Origin: Gambelia wislizenii
Lineage: Eukaryota > Chordata > Lepidosauria > Squamata > Crotaphytidae
Reading direction: 5' to 3'
DNA: 64,000 nucleotides
NCBI GenBank assembly: GCA_030847615.1
Contig: JAUMIR010000001.1
Coordinates: 444,966,687-445,030,686 of the forward strand
Shown: positions 11,197-22,065 of the stretch, piece after piece
How positions within the stretch are numbered: the stretch's first letter is position 1
How the letters are laid out: every line of letters begins with the position of its first letter
Program-made: the position numbers and the translations under genes
The notes under the pieces: model-generated
Seen by the model: only the letters and a program-made list of their open reading frames with translations
What the model was told of the DNA's origin: nothing
The model's database searches: none

Positions 11197-12045
11197 TGGT
11201 GATGTATTCAAGTCTCTGCTTTTGAGTCTCAAGTCAAGTCTCAAGTCCTTGCAAGATACTTACAAATCAAGGAGATTTTCAGACAACACTGTTATAGTGT
11301 TACTATTCCACTTTATTTGCTACGGCTGCTTCCTGTTGAATCCTGGGATTTGCAGTTTAGGGAGGGGCATTTACAACTCTCAGCCAGAGAGCTCTTAGGC
11401 CTCACTAAACAACAAACACCAGAATTCCACAGGAGGCAGCCAGAGCAGTTAAAGTGGAATAGTAACACTATAACAGTGTAGTCTGAAAATCTCCCAAGTC
11501 TCAAGTCAAGTCTCAAGTCTGGGAGCCAACATTAACAGAAAAAAAGGAGGTGGGGAGGTGGAATTTCAATAACTAGAAAAGCAAGAAGACATGCACAAAA
11601 TTAGGTTACAAAATTAAATTATCTGCAAACATGTTAGGCAACGGGACTTGAGGCAGGAGTTGAGGTCTGCTTCGCAGCCTGTCCCCACTTCAAATTGGAG
11701 GAGCCTTCTAAAGTTTTTGAAAAGTTTTAGAAGGATCCATCCACCTCAAGCCTATTGCCTAATGCATTTGTTGTTATCACTTCTGTCACGTGACCAATAG
11801 GCAAAAAGCAGTGAGATCATGGAAGCATTGTTCAAAGGAAGAAAACTGTTTTCCACTCCAAAATCTTTCTAGATAAATGTTATGTTACTGAATCAAGGCC
11901 AGCAAGTCAGTTGCTAAAAATATACAAGTTGCAAGTCGAATCGAGCAAGTGCATCATTCATTGTCAAGTCGAGTCCAAGTCAAGCCACTGAAGTGACTTG
12001 AGTCTGACTTAGGTCCAAGTCAATCAACTCACACCTACATCACTG
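11197..12045. mobile_element. hAT-like MITE with CAAGTC-rich interior, 8-bp TSD
   Basis: The left end TGGTGATGTA and right end TACATCACTG are inverted repeats. CAGATCTC flanks both (11189-11196 and 12046-12053), a perfect 8-bp duplication as made by hAT transposases. The interior carries CAAGTC/CAAGTCT repeats (11233-11255, 11495-11520, 11930-12030). It is interrupted by the foldback at 11271-11494. Confidence 0.82.
11271..11494. mobile_element. Foldback element, 224 bp class, TSD CAA, nested in hAT MITE
   Basis: GGAGATTTTCAGACAACACT at the left pairs with AGTGTAGTCTGAAAATCTCC-like sequence at the right. CAA flanks both ends. Arms include ATTCCACTTTA / TAAAGTGGAAT and CCTGTTGAATCCTGG / CCAGAATTCCACAGG. 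The interior is homologous to 38401-38617. Confidence 0.88.
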
Positions 12046-12329
12046 CAGATCTCTACATTTCAATCAACCTTTTTTGTATCCAGATATGGAGAGCAGCCAT
12101 TAACTCTGCATCCTGGCAAAGTACAGTAGGTGTAAACTGATAACTTCACATCTTAATCTTCTTCACTCAGGTTGTAATCTCCATCCTGGGAATTAGTCCT
12201 GCTGTAAGACCAATGATCCCAACACCTGGTCAAATTGTACGCTCTGTTGTCCACTTCCCAACCTCTCCTTCCTCAGCTTTTGTATTTTCAAGAACAATTA
12301 TCTTTTTTCTGGTTCTTTTTCATTTGGCA

Positions 12330-12445
12330 TATTCAGCACTATATTTGTACCCGGCTTTTCTCTCCCCAAAAGAGAACTTGAGGCAGCTAACAATAAAATC
12401 AAATACAGCAAATACAGTACAGTTAAAACATAAGAAAAACAATTA
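12330..12445. repeat. LINE/SINE 3' tail fragment
   Basis: The segment TACCCGGCTTTTCTCTCC...GAGGCAGCTAACAATAAAAT resembles the 3' ends of L2-tailed SINEs and LINEs in squamates (cf. 4950-5040, 21990-22060). Short and diverged. Confidence 0.4.
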
Positions 12446-12603
12446 AAAACATATCAATAAGGGGAAAAACAGGAGCCAACAGGATTAAGTCTCTTCTGCA
12501 ATAACCTAAGCTTAACTGCCTAAGCAAAAAGGTGTTTGCACATTTGCAGAAGGAGGGATTTTCATCTCTCTATTTCTCTCAAGGGGAAAAAAAACTGAAA
12601 TAC

Positions 12604-12729
12604 CAATGCAGTAGGTCTGACTGGGATGCTCTTGATAGCCCAGATAACACAAGCAGGCATATCCTCCTGGCAGGTTGACACAGAAGCCTGGACCACAGAT
12701 GTTGGGTGAAGAGGAGCACATATCTGTTT
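12604..12729 (-). CDS. LTBP2: LTBP2 exon: EGF-like domain with atypical N-terminus
   Basis: The 126-nt exon encodes an EGF-like domain from [20 protein letters not shown] to PSQTYCI with six cysteines. NICGPG.CVNLP.GY and HPSQ.YC match the corresponding mammalian LTBP2 domain as I remember it. The usual DxNE calcium-binding start is replaced by ETDM, so calcium binding may be weaker. The acceptor is TTTCAG. The donor G|GTATTTC is poor (no AAG at +3 to +5), making this the weakest splice site of the set. The phase still matches the next exon. Confidence 0.92.
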
Positions 12730-13015
12730 CTGAAATCAAAGAGAGAAGGTTTTATCAGGAGGCAAGCCCAACCTGCACATGGTTCCTTTGTTTTAAAGCC
12801 CATCAATTGACCCAGGTCCTCAGGAGGCAAAGAACTTTTGGTCTAATCCAACTTTACTTGTTGATTTACTGAATTCACTCCACACAAGATATGGCAGTGG
12901 TCCTGACTTAAATAGCTATAAAGGGGGAGTAGCTGTACACCACCCCAGATGTGGAAATGAGTTTTCTAGACTACTGGCTTGCTGGATACATTTAAAAAGC
13001 AAAAACAAAACAACT

Positions 13016-13115
13016 ACAGCTCCTGGAATCTCCAGTGTGTACCACCACTGGCCATGCTGGCTGTGGCATTCTGGGAGTTGTACTGTTGTCTAAAAACATA
13101 GCTTTTCCAACCACT
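13016..13115. repeat. Short palindromic MITE copy
   Basis: The left AGCTCCTGGAATCTCCAG and right TTCTGGGAGTTGTACTG with CATGCTGGCTG between them match the ACTACAACTCCCA...TGGGAGTTGTAGT family; a similar copy is at 59310-59400. Confidence 0.5.
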
Positions 13116-13829
13116 GATCTAGGAACAGATTCCTTTCCTACTTGATTCTACTGTGGACTGCACTAGGGAATCGTCAAACTCACTGAGACAAGTAAAGTCA
13201 GACCAGCAAAGCAAGAGCTCAAAGACACCCACATTTCCCAACAGTCTGCAGCAATCCTGAAATCATTGTCCAACCAGCTCACAAACAATGCAAGAGCTAT
13301 TGAGGCAACCTTTGCCAAAGGTTCTTTCCAAGATGGTTTTAAGCAGAACTCAAGGGCAAGAGGGGAGCTCTCCCAGATGTTTAGGCATTCCTTAAACCAC
13401 ACAGCTGCCATTATCTAAGCAGTAAACACATTAGCCATTTTGAGCTCACCCAGCTTCCCTCTTCACCAGAAAATCCCCATGACTCAACTCTGTAACATGG
13501 GCCAAATCAGAAGAGACAATTTTCATGCCTTGTCTATCTAACAAGCTGGAATCTTCTGATCGCGCCACTCTGTTGTCATAAAAGGACCTGTTATTTCCCT
13601 TCTGTGTTTCCTTGCAAACGTTTGTTTTTATACACTTGGCAGACTCATTTCTCTACAGAGTGTGTGCAGCATGGAAATAAACATTTGATAAAATCATAGT
13701 TGTCTGAACCAGTTAGGAAGCCTAGTCACTTTTGTCAGTGATGCACTGAAAACATACCATGTGAGGCATGGCAAAATTGGTCAGTCCCAACTTAAATCAG
13801 ACATTGCAAAACCTGATGAAAGTTAGGGT

Positions 13830-13990
13830 AACACCTGGATTCGCACCAGAAGAGACCTGGCTCAAATCTTGTCAGCATCTTGGGCAAACCTTTATTCAGT
13901 CTCAGCCTCTCATTCTCCCATAAAATGATAATAATAGAGGGCATATAAAGATTGCTGCAACAATGAAAGTGAAATGCTTTGAACACTGGA
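13830..13990 (+). repeat. MIR-like SINE
   Basis: In order: GGATTCGCACC, CTTGGGCAAACCTT, CAGTCTCAGCCTCTC, CCCATAAAATGATAATAATAG, GTGAAATGCTTTGAACACTG. This is the order of a MIR core and 3' end. Confidence 0.6.
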
Positions 13991-14044
13991 GAAACCCCCC
14001 CCCCACTATGTATATGCTCAGTATTAACAATTATCCTTAAATTT

Positions 14045-14232
14045 GCTGGGAAGGCAGTAGAAAAAGAAGATCACATTACAGGTGGATGGATTCAATCTAG
14101 GAAGCCATGACCCTAAGTTTCAAAGACTTGAGGAGGGCTGTTAATGACCAGGGCAGGGGGACTCTTGAAGATCTCTTATTGAAAGGGTCAAAGCTGACTT
14201 GGTGACAAAGAACCACAACAAATGTTGCACTA
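14045..14232 (+). repeat. RTE-type LINE 3' end fragment
   Basis: GCAGTAGAAAAAGAAGATCA, GGTGGATGGATTCAAT, GAGGGCTGTTAATGACC and AAGCTGACTTGGTGAC match copies at 26375-26560 and 53700-53880. Coding remains read RWMDSI..A and LSRAVNDQ-like, the end of an RTE-type ORF. The clade is an inference. Confidence 0.5.
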
Positions 14233-14639
14233 AAATAAAGAAAAAGCAGAAAATACTAAAATCATTTCAAACCATCACTTTGTGAAAATGCTTTTAAGGT
14301 AAAGGATTGGCTACATCTCCTTTTAAACAAAAAAATAACAACCTTTGTTCCTCCTGCAGCTGGATCCTCTCAAGTATGACATCTGAATTATTGTTTTACC
14401 TGCCACATATTTTGATGGGAATTCTGAGACCCAATGTACAGGCTGGTTTACCTGTAAATATTGATGGTATGTCTGTGGGAGCAACTTCTTCCCCAAAAGC
14501 CCCTGGAAATGGGTGGGCAGGAGAATGTGGAGAAATCTCTATCACACCCACTGCAGAAGAAACAAGAGAAATTATCACCAACTAGAACCACTGCCAAACA
14601 GAAGAAGACTCAACTGGATTCTGCAGTCCTACCTACTTA

Positions 14640-14705
14640 ATTCTGTTAATCCGAGAGCTGGAAGGGACATTAGAGGTTATCTAGTCCAATTCTGTTGAAG
14701 CAGGA
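14640..14705 (-). repeat. CR1 3' end fragment
   Basis: CGAGAGCTGGAAGGGACATT followed by TATCTAGTCCAAT is the inverted CR1 3' UTR; about 65 bp only. Confidence 0.6.
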
Positions 14706-15002
14706 CTACTGCTCAGTACTACAGTAGCAATAGGTAAAAGATATATAAATTTCACAAACAGGCCATCAAGGAATAAGTCTGTTGCAGTCATAAGGGCCAG
14801 TTTCCAGATTGCATCTAAATTATTCCTTTAATATCAGATTTTCTTTTTCTGATCAGTTTTTTTTGTGCTAAAGAATAAAAACATAACCCCCAAGTCAGTC
14901 TGTTGTCACACACCCAACTGATGAGATACCTTTTCCATTGACATATCTCACAGAAAAAGAAATGTCAATCAAAATGATACTTTGAAATACACAAAAGCGA
15001 TA

Positions 15003-15417
15003 CAGTAGCACCCCCGTATCTGCTGATTCACCATCCGCTGATTCAGTTATGCCCAGATGGCGATGGCAGCGGGGGGTGGGGGTGGACAGAGGAGAGGAGG
15101 AGAGTTCATCTCCCTTCTCTGTGGAGCTTCCGGCAGTGCAGAAAAGCTGGCGGGGGGGTGGATGGGGGAGGGAGAAGGAGAGCACACCTCTTTTCTCCCT
15201 TCCCCATGGGGGGGGGAGTTCCGGGGGCACAGCAGAGCTGGTGGGGGGTGGTGGACAGGAACGGAGAGAGGAGGAGAGCTCGCCTCCTTTCTCCCTTCTC
15301 TACGGTGCTTCTGGTGGTGGTGGCAAGGGAAGTCCAGCATTCACTGTTATCCATGGATTTCAGTATCTGTGGGGGAGGGGCCGGAACCAATCCCCCATGG
15401 ATACGGGAGTGCTACTG
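15003..15417. mobile_element. Tigger-like MITE, 415 bp, TSD TA
   Basis: The ends CAGTAGCACCCCCGTATC and GATACGGGAGTGCTACTG are perfect or near-perfect inverted repeats flanked by TA. The interior is G-rich on the plus strand (15066-15290), which opens long artificial reading frames on both strands. Terminal CAGT and TA duplication are typical of Tigger/pogo elements. Confidence 0.85.
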
Positions 15418-15638
15418 TACTGAATTCAGCACACCAAAACTGACAGCACACAGTGAGAAAATGCCGTGTGATATATACATGTTGTTAGATATAAATGCAC
15501 AATAGGCCACTTAATATTCTAGTACTGATATAATTTACAACTATTCATTATTTACAAGCATTCTGTTTTAACAAGAGTACTACAGCTAATGACACAAACA
15601 GTATCATCATTCCTGCTGCCAGTAAAGTTCTTATTATG

Positions 15639-15907
15639 GAGCCCTGGTGGCGCAGTGGTTAAATGCCAGTACTGCAAGCCACCATGTTGCAAGTTCGATT
15701 CCAGCGGGCTCCAAGGTTCACTCAGCCTTCCATCCTTTCACAGGTCAGTAAAATGAGTACCCAGCTTGTGGGGGCAATTAGCTAACACACATTGGAAACT
15801 GCTTAAAGCAGTGTAGATGTGTAAATGGCTATTGCTTAAAAATTTGTAAGCCGCTCTGATAGCCTTGTGGCTGAAGAGCGGGGTATAAATAAATAAATAA
15901 ATAAAAT
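15639..15907 (+). repeat. tRNA-derived squamate SINE with (AAAT)n tail
   Basis: The head GGAGCCCTGGTGGCGCAGTG (A-box-like) and AGTTCGATTCCAGCGGG (B box) are tRNA-like. AAAATGAGTACCCAGCTTGT and GTAAGCCGCTCTGATAGCC, then AAATAAATAAATAAAT, are the body and LINE-derived tail of Sauria/Squam-type SINEs. It is nearly full length. Confidence 0.85.
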
Positions 15908-15987
15908 AAAAATTATGTGCTTCATGCGTAAACAATATACCAAGCTATAAAAAGGAGATCAAAAGTATATCACTAAACAGTGTATTA

Positions 15988-16224
15988 TAGTAGGACCCCT
16001 GTATCCACTGATTCATTATCCATGGGACACAAAACAGCACACCTACCATAGAGTCTTCCTAGAAAATGTGTCCTCTAGCCATTTTCTAGGTCCTCCAAGG
16101 CAACTCTATGGTATTTTAAACCATAAGTTCCATTATTTTCAATGGCATTCACTATTATCCATGATTTTCAATATCCGGGGGGGGGGGGCAGAACCAATCC
16201 CCAGCAGATATAGGGGTCCTACTG
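15988..16224. mobile_element. Tigger-like MITE, 237 bp, TSD TA
   Basis: TAGTAGGACCCCTGTATCC at the left pairs with ATATAGGGGTCCTACTG at the right, with TA on both sides. The family of 15003-15417, smaller interior. A poly(G) run lies at 16178-16188. Confidence 0.8.
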
Positions 16225-16439
16225 TATTGTACAGTATGTTGTCACTGACTGAGAGCTGGACATTTATATGTTTCAGGTTTAATGCTAATGTAGCTTTGCA
16301 ACAAAAGTAAACATGATATGTTAAAACTGGTTCTTATCATAATCCTTCTAAGTTTACTTAAAAAAATTAAACTTCATCATGTGTATCTAAATGGGTATAC
16401 GTGTAGAATTCACACAACTGTGTTAGTCTGGAATATCAG

Positions 16440-16935
16440 TCAGCAAGGGGATCTCGTAGCACTTTTGAGACTGAGGACATTTTACGAAGCGGGAGAGCTT
16501 CGTAGCTGCAGCGCGGCAGGGGGTCCTTTTCGGACGACGTCGTCCCTGCGGCGAAATCGTCCGTGTCTTTTCCGTTTAGCATTGGAGCCTGCCATGCCAT
16601 ATTCAGCCAGATTTTATTCACTGCCAACCTCCGTGAATAAAATCTGGCTGAATATGGCGCGGCAGGCTCCAATGCTAAACGGAAGAGACATGGACGATTT
16701 CGCCGCAGGGATGGTGTTGTCCGAAATGGACCCCCTGCCGTGCTGCAGCTACGAAGCTCTCCTGCTCGATCCTTGCGCTGCAAGGATCGTCTGAAAAAGT
16801 CCTGAGAGAAAGAAATTGTAGCATAAGCTTTTATAAACTTGGTCTACTTTTTTATGGAGACCAAGTCTACAAAAGCTTATACTACAATTTATTTCTCTCA
16901 GTTAGTCTCAAAGGTGCTACAAATCCCCATGGGTA
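16440..16935. repeat. Host repeat split by the 16475-16802 foldback
   Basis: GTAGCACTTTTGAGACT before the foldback and AGTCTCAAAGGTGCTAC near 16904 are inverted repeats; between them GAGAGAAAGAAATTG..AGCATAAGCTTTT is also inverted at about 16870. The AAAGCTTATGCT...TTAGTCTCAAAGGTG pattern recurs at 45145-45190. Confidence 0.5.
16475..16802. mobile_element. Foldback DNA transposon, 328 bp, TSD TGA
   Basis: An almost complete palindrome with its centre near 16626 (ATTTTATTCACTGCC / CCGTGAATAAAAT). The ends are GGACATTTTACGAAG and CGTCTGAAAAAGTCC, flanked by TGA. It shares the size class and motifs (TTTCGGACGACGTC, AGCATTGGAGCC) with 5871-6201. Both strands are open for over 110 codons; this is a symmetry effect, not a gene. 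Confidence 0.88.
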
Positions 16936-17065
16936 TTAATGTGTCTTTATATAAATAGTCTGTGTATATAATCATGTCCTAGTGATCTTTATACAGATTT
17001 ATACAATACTGGCTAGGAATCAACCCACACACCCCATCATTGATTCATTCCTTCTCACAGAGTAC

Positions 17066-17155
17066 CCCAATGTATGCTTACTTGGCAGCAAGCCCCATTG
17101 AACTGAATTAAACCTACTTCTGAGTGAACATGCATTAGAATCTACTGTAATTAAA
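17066..17155. repeat. Short interspersed repeat (TTACTTCTGAGTGAACATGCATT type)
   Basis: AGCAAGCCCCATTGAACTGA, then CTACTTCTGAGTGAACATGC recurs at 49755-49850 (inverted parts: CTGAGAGTAAGCC..., ACTTCCAAGTAAACATACAT). The family is unknown to me by name. Confidence 0.5.
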
Positions 17156-17671
17156 AACAACTAAAAGAAATATTATATGCACTGATATTCAAAAGCAAGT
17201 GCTTTCCAGTTAATCTATGGAATACAGTACATCAATTTTCCAGACTATCTTACAGAAGGTACAATATGACCTCCCCCCCCCCCCGTCACAGTAGATTCCA
17301 TTGTTGCCCTGCTGGGCTGCCCAGCAAAGCATCATGCATTAAAATATAGACTCTACTTAGAAGATTCCCTTAGGATTAAAGAAAAAAATCTTTCTCCAAG
17401 AAAGGTGGAATGAGTTGTTATACGGTAAAGGTGGTGGAATGGTAGTACAGAGTAGAATGTAAAAGGGATGGTGAATGTTTTATGGTAAAGAAAATAAAAA
17501 TGTATATTTAAAGTTTATGTAAACATCTAGCAAGTACAAGACCATTTATGCCAATAAAAAAACATTTGGAAAAAAATCTTTCCCCCAAGCATCAAAATTA
17601 CCAACATGCCCTGAGATCAGCCTCATACCTCTTTACCTCCTTCATAGTCAACAAATTACTTTGCAGTTTAC

Positions 17672-17711
17672 CTGGGCTGATGTCTGTTTCTTGAATAGCA
17701 TCATCTGTATC
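17672..17711 (-). CDS. LTBP2: LTBP2 short linker exon (40 nt)
   Basis: This 40-nt exon starts in phase 0 after CATAG and ends with a split G before GTAAAC. It encodes DTDDAIQETDISP, an acidic linker without cysteines, just before the next EGF domain. Phase 0 matches the end of the 20-nt exon, and the final G joins AA of the next exon to give E. Family similarity is weak, as expected for the hinge, so the assignment rests mainly on splice signals, phase and position. Confidence 0.7.
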
Positions 17712-18387
17712 CTATGAAGAAGACACATAGATACAATGACCACCTGTATACTAATGAGGCAGGATTGATGTAGCCAGAGGCGGGGAAATTCCAAATGCAA
17801 GAAATTTCTTCTTAGCAATTTCCTGTTACTTGTAAGGTAAGAACCTGTGACCAATGGCCCCTTTTTATGTGTCATAATTTCATGTGGGGTTGGACAGAAA
17901 CAGGGAGGATGGAGAACTATACAATACAATAAATTCAGCTCACTTTGTGATTTGGCCCCACCTACCATGAGATCTGGCTCCATCAGCACTGGCTATAGGC
18001 TTGACTTTTCCTGTGGCTCAATGGTTTGTCATAAGAAGAAGGTTACCATGGTATATTGTGTCAATAGGTATTGAGGAATTGTAATTTTGCAGTGTTATAA
18101 GGAACACTGTGATCTGTAGCAAAGTGCAATGTCACTCTAGGACCACTGAACAGCTGGCAGTTTAGATAGCAGTCCAGTTATAGGGGGTTAAATGCCCAGG
18201 GATGCTGTGATGATGAGGGTAAAGGATGGCAGAAAAAGCCATCTCTGTCAAGAAAGGAGTAAAAACTCCTGATGCAAAGCAGACAAGTTTCTCTGGTGAT
18301 GTGGCTGGCCTTCTCTGCTATCCTCCTGACACCAACATCACACACCATTCCCTAAGTGCCTTACACTGGTATATCAGACCAGTGTGT

Positions 18388-18605
18388 GTGTGTCTTCAAG
18401 TTGCCTGTCGACTTACGGTGAGCCTGTGAATTTCATAGGGTTTTTTTAGGCAAGGAATACTCAGAGGTGGTTCTCCTCTGACATGTAGCCTCCAGCACCT
18501 GGTATTCATTTGCAGTCTCCCATCCAAGTACTAGCCAGGGCTGACCCTGCTTAGCTTCCAAGATCAGATGGGACCTAGTGCTTTTGGGGTATTTAGGCCC
18601 TTATC
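18388..18605 (-). repeat. 5S-rRNA-derived SINE (minus)
   Basis: At 18507-18572 the text TCTCCCATCCAAGTACTAGC, CTGACCCTGCTTAGCTTCC and AAGATCAGATGGGA is the complement of the internal promoter half of 5S rRNA. It is preceded by GTGTCTTCAAGTTGCCTGTC and CATAGGGTTTTTTTAGGC, the SINE body. It is a SINE head, not a working 5S gene: the 5S outer ends are missing. Confidence 0.8.
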
Positions 18606-19214
18606 AGACTATTACACCAGCAAAAGGCACCAGCAGGTTTCTGGCCTAGATATGCAATTTTCCTCAGATTCATGGATGTGCTCCTGGTCCTTTGACCCAC
18701 TAGATTAAATCTGGTTTCAAGTTCCTCATTCTAGCAGAACACAGCTATGGGGCTTCATGTTACTGCCTGCTTTGTTCCTTTCCTCTTTCCTTTCTAATTT
18801 GCATCAGTATAGTCTGCTGCAATGTCTGAACTGGGCAAACTAAGATTAGGTCTAAATGCACCAAACCATAATTTGCAGGTAATCATGGTTGGCGTACTCA
18901 TTACCGCAACTACTGTTAAGCAAAGCAGGAAAGAAAAGAAGAATTTTGTATCTAAGATGGACATGGGAAAGGAATGGTTGATATGATGCCTACATCACAC
19001 TCTGATTTGTGGGATTAGGAACTTGATTTTTGAATTAACCCACTGTTTTTCCTGCTATTAATCTCTGGCACCATTCCAACCAACTATTGGTGATCTGTTG
19101 TCAACACGTTTTTGAACAAGCAGTGTAGTGGAAAATAGAAGTAACAAGAAACAGCTGCAAATAAGCCCTACAAAAAACCCCTTACTGATTGTAAAAAAAA
19201 AAAAAAAATCCCTA

Positions 19215-19630
19215 TGTGTTTCAATAGAAATTTTCCCTCTCAAAGGAACTCATCTTTTAAAATTGAAATAAAGCAGCTGAACCGGCTCCCTCTTAATACT
19301 GAAAGTATTTGTAAGGTTATTACTAAAAGTCACAGACACAGACCTAATCAAAATTCACTTCAAATGTTGTCTTAGAGACAGTTTTTTGGGCATCAGTGCT
19401 GAGACGATGTGTGGGTCCAGATGCCTTCTTTAATGCTGAAGATCCATTCTCCTTGACCAAAAAAATAAAAAATGCTTTGGGGACAAAAGGATGCTGATTT
19501 TTTCCCCTATATACTTGCTGTGGTGTTATGTTTTTCTGTTGTCCTGTGCTAAATAAAGAGGAATCCTCTTGTGTTGTCAAAGAAAACAAGGAAAGTGAGT
19601 TTCTCTGGTCCTCCAGAGATCCTTTATGCC
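19215..19630. other. Intron, nothing recognised
   Basis: Preceded by a poly(A) run at 19193-19208. No exon-like or repeat-like signal I can name. Confidence 0.4.
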
Positions 19631-19845
19631 ATACCCTCCAATTGTCCCGATTTGTCAGGGACAGTCCCTATTAATTCTCTGTCATCCCACTTTTCAGAGG
19701 CTCGGGAAAAAGCAAACTTCTGAAGCTTCTTCTAGCTTATGTGTTCTTCCTCATTCATAACTTTTGCCATCTTGACTACACTCTGATGTTCCTTGGCCAC
19801 ATGTGTTCCAGTTTTCATCTGTGAAATGTTGCAAGGTATGTTATG
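19630..19845. repeat. Ends of CTCCAA-type MITE
   Basis: ACCCTCCAATTGTCCCGATT and TTTGTCAGGGACAGTCC match the end of 28927-29318 (inverted); ACACTCTGATGTTCC and TTTTCATCTGTGAAATGTTG match the other end. The interior is partly deleted. Confidence 0.55.
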
Positions 19846-19849
19846 GAGG

Positions 19850-21005
19850 TTTGTATAATGTTTACTATCAACTTTCAGAGATCGTGGACTCATTAGTCAT
19901 GGAGTTGCACAAAAGCCTCTATGCAATTAAAGTCTTTCACACTTTTAATGCCTGAACTTCCACTTAGTTGGCTACAAAACAATAAGCACGTATACTCTTG
20001 TTCACAGAGTTTTCCAAATTTAAAGCCAGAAATTATACTCTTCATGATAGGAAGATATTACTATCACATTAACAAGATAAATAAACCAGCCTCTGACTTC
20101 CTTTGTTATTGTGAAGTTTTACAAGTTATTTCAACAAAATTCAGAAAAGATGATGGTGTAGTCATAATATTGAAAGGATATATAAGGGCTTGTCTTGGAC
20201 AGTAATTAAATTTCAGCAGAGCACAAACTTCATCCAACAGTTATTAAATAATTCTGTATCATTGTTTTAATTCCTTACATTAATTTTTAATAAAACCAAT
20301 TTATTCATTTGAGGCAAAATGCCAGACTTTTCTTGCTGCTAGAGATGACAATTTCCAATGCTCCTAAAACAATTTTAGCAGTTATTAAACAATTCATAAA
20401 GAGGTTTATTGCATGAGGAAGTGGAAGGAAAGCCTGAGAGTAGCACATCCTTCTTTGCCTTATCACATGATGTCAGTATTCTTCAGCTATTCTCCCATTC
20501 CAGTTCCATGGGAGATGGTGGTAAATTCAAGTCTTTTTGCTAACAGGTTTTCCCCATCTTCTATGGGACTGGAATGGAAAAACAGATGAAGCACACACAG
20601 ACATCATGCAATAAGGCAAGGTGGGACCTGCTATTCTCGGGCTTTAAAGCTGCTTCCTTTCTTTTGTGTGTTAAGGCTCTAAGAATTTGTTTACGAGTTT
20701 TCCTTAAATCATTCATTGTTTTTCAAATATGCCACTAAAAATGCTACTTGGTTTGTCTCTTAACTCTATACCATAGGAACTGGTATTTCTAAAATATCTC
20801 CCTTTTTTAAAAAGCTGAAGACATAGCCATTTGTGTTAAAAATCTGAATTTACACAATTAATCTTCATATCCCATTCTATTCAAACAGTATTAATATTCA
20901 TTGAAAAGAATGTATTCTTCAATTATTTTTTAATCTATGTTTTTGTATACAAAAGGTTGAATTCAAGCTTATCACCAATGTGAAACTGCTAACAGAAGAT
21001 ATTTT
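19850..21005. other. Intron, nothing recognised
   Basis: AT-rich intron between the linker exons. I see no paired ends, simple repeats or coding signal. Confidence 0.4.
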
Positions 21006-21011
21006 ACTCAC

Positions 21012-21031
21012 CTGATCTTGTTCAGAGTCCC
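21012..21031 (-). CDS. LTBP2: LTBP2 microexon (20 nt) in the linker
   Basis: The exon is only 20 nt between a TTTTACAG acceptor and a GTGAGT donor. It completes a split glycine codon and encodes GDSEQDQ, ending in phase 0. The phase fits both neighbours (incoming 1, outgoing 0). The peptide resembles the KGDSQAG stretch of mammalian LTBP2 in the same linker position, as I recall it. It is too short to be found as an open reading frame; the support is the two splice sites, the phase match and the local similarity. Confidence 0.75.
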
Positions 21032-21732
21032 CTGTAAAATGACAGATGACCATTAGAAAATATACCTTCTTAACATACTAAGTACCTTTGTAAATGCATG
21101 ATCACTCTGGTAATTTATTTGGAGGTTCATTTTTGAACTTGGAACTCATTCTGTTTTAATTCACCCCTGAAATCCCTATTTGATTTGCACGAAACTTCCC
21201 CAACCTGGTGCTCTCCAGTTGTGTTGAACTATAACTCTCACAATCCCTACAAAGCTAGCTGGGGATGAGGGGAGTCATAATCCATCAAGAACACTAAGGT
21301 GGGGAAGGATGCTCTATTTTCTCGACCTCAATATATTAAGCATTACTAGAATAATGCACGTGTTTTAAGTACTTAAATATCCTACATAGACATTAAGTAA
21401 TGCTGTTAACATATCTAAGGTGTGAGCCCTTGCTTCCAAGGCCATCAGATTAAGACATTTTTCACTTGAATACACTTTGGCATGCATTCTAGACATACAC
21501 ATAAAAAAGTGAATCTTCCTGAGATTTAATATTAGTCAATGAGTTTCCCTGATGGAAAGTATCACCTGGGGTGGATGCCAGATCCTTTTCCATAGTGGCT
21601 CCAGAACTATGGATGTCAACTTTCCTTTTGCTAGCAGGCAAAGACATTTTTATGCAAGCAGGCTTTTAATATGTAGCTGGGCTTATAAAGGGCTTTATTG
21701 GGGTGTGTTTTTATTGTTATTTTATTTATTTT

Positions 21733-22065
21733 TATCTCTTAGTTATCATCATCATCATCATCATCATTTTTTATTTCTATAGTGCCATCAATGTACATGA
21801 TGCTTTACATGAAAAAGAACAACAAAACAGTTGCTTCTCCTCAAGCTTACAATCTAATGAAGACATGATACAGAAGGAAAGGGGATGACAGTAGGAGAAA
21901 GGATTAAGTCTAGCATTTTAACGTGTATATGTTTTATGTAATTTTAGATTTTTATATTGTGATGTTTCAATGGTTTTTAACTGCATTTTATGTAATATTT
22001 TGTGAGCCGCTTTGGATCCCAACTGGCAGAAAGTTGACATATAAATCAAATAAATAAATAAACTC
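21733..22065 (+). repeat. LINE/SINE remains with (TCA)n and AAATAAAT tail
   Basis: A (TCA)n run at 21738-21767 precedes TATAGTGCCATCAATGTACA, a repeat unit common in squamates. At 22000-22060, GTGAGCCGCTTTGGATCCCA followed by ATAAATCAAATAAATAAATA is an L2/SINE-type 3' tail. Probably two separate insertions. Confidence 0.5.

Noticed and set aside
15047..15505. Several frames of 95-128 codons, Gly/Pro/Ser-rich
   Set aside because: G-rich interior of a Tigger-like MITE; open on both strands without similarity.
16318..16794. 158-codon frame on the plus strand and 115-codon frame on the minus strand
   Set aside because: Both cross the palindrome of the foldback at 16475-16802 and mirror each other; no family similarity.
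18507..18572. 5S rRNA gene
   Set aside because: Only the internal part is present, embedded in a SINE; the 5' and 3' ends of 5S rRNA are lacking.
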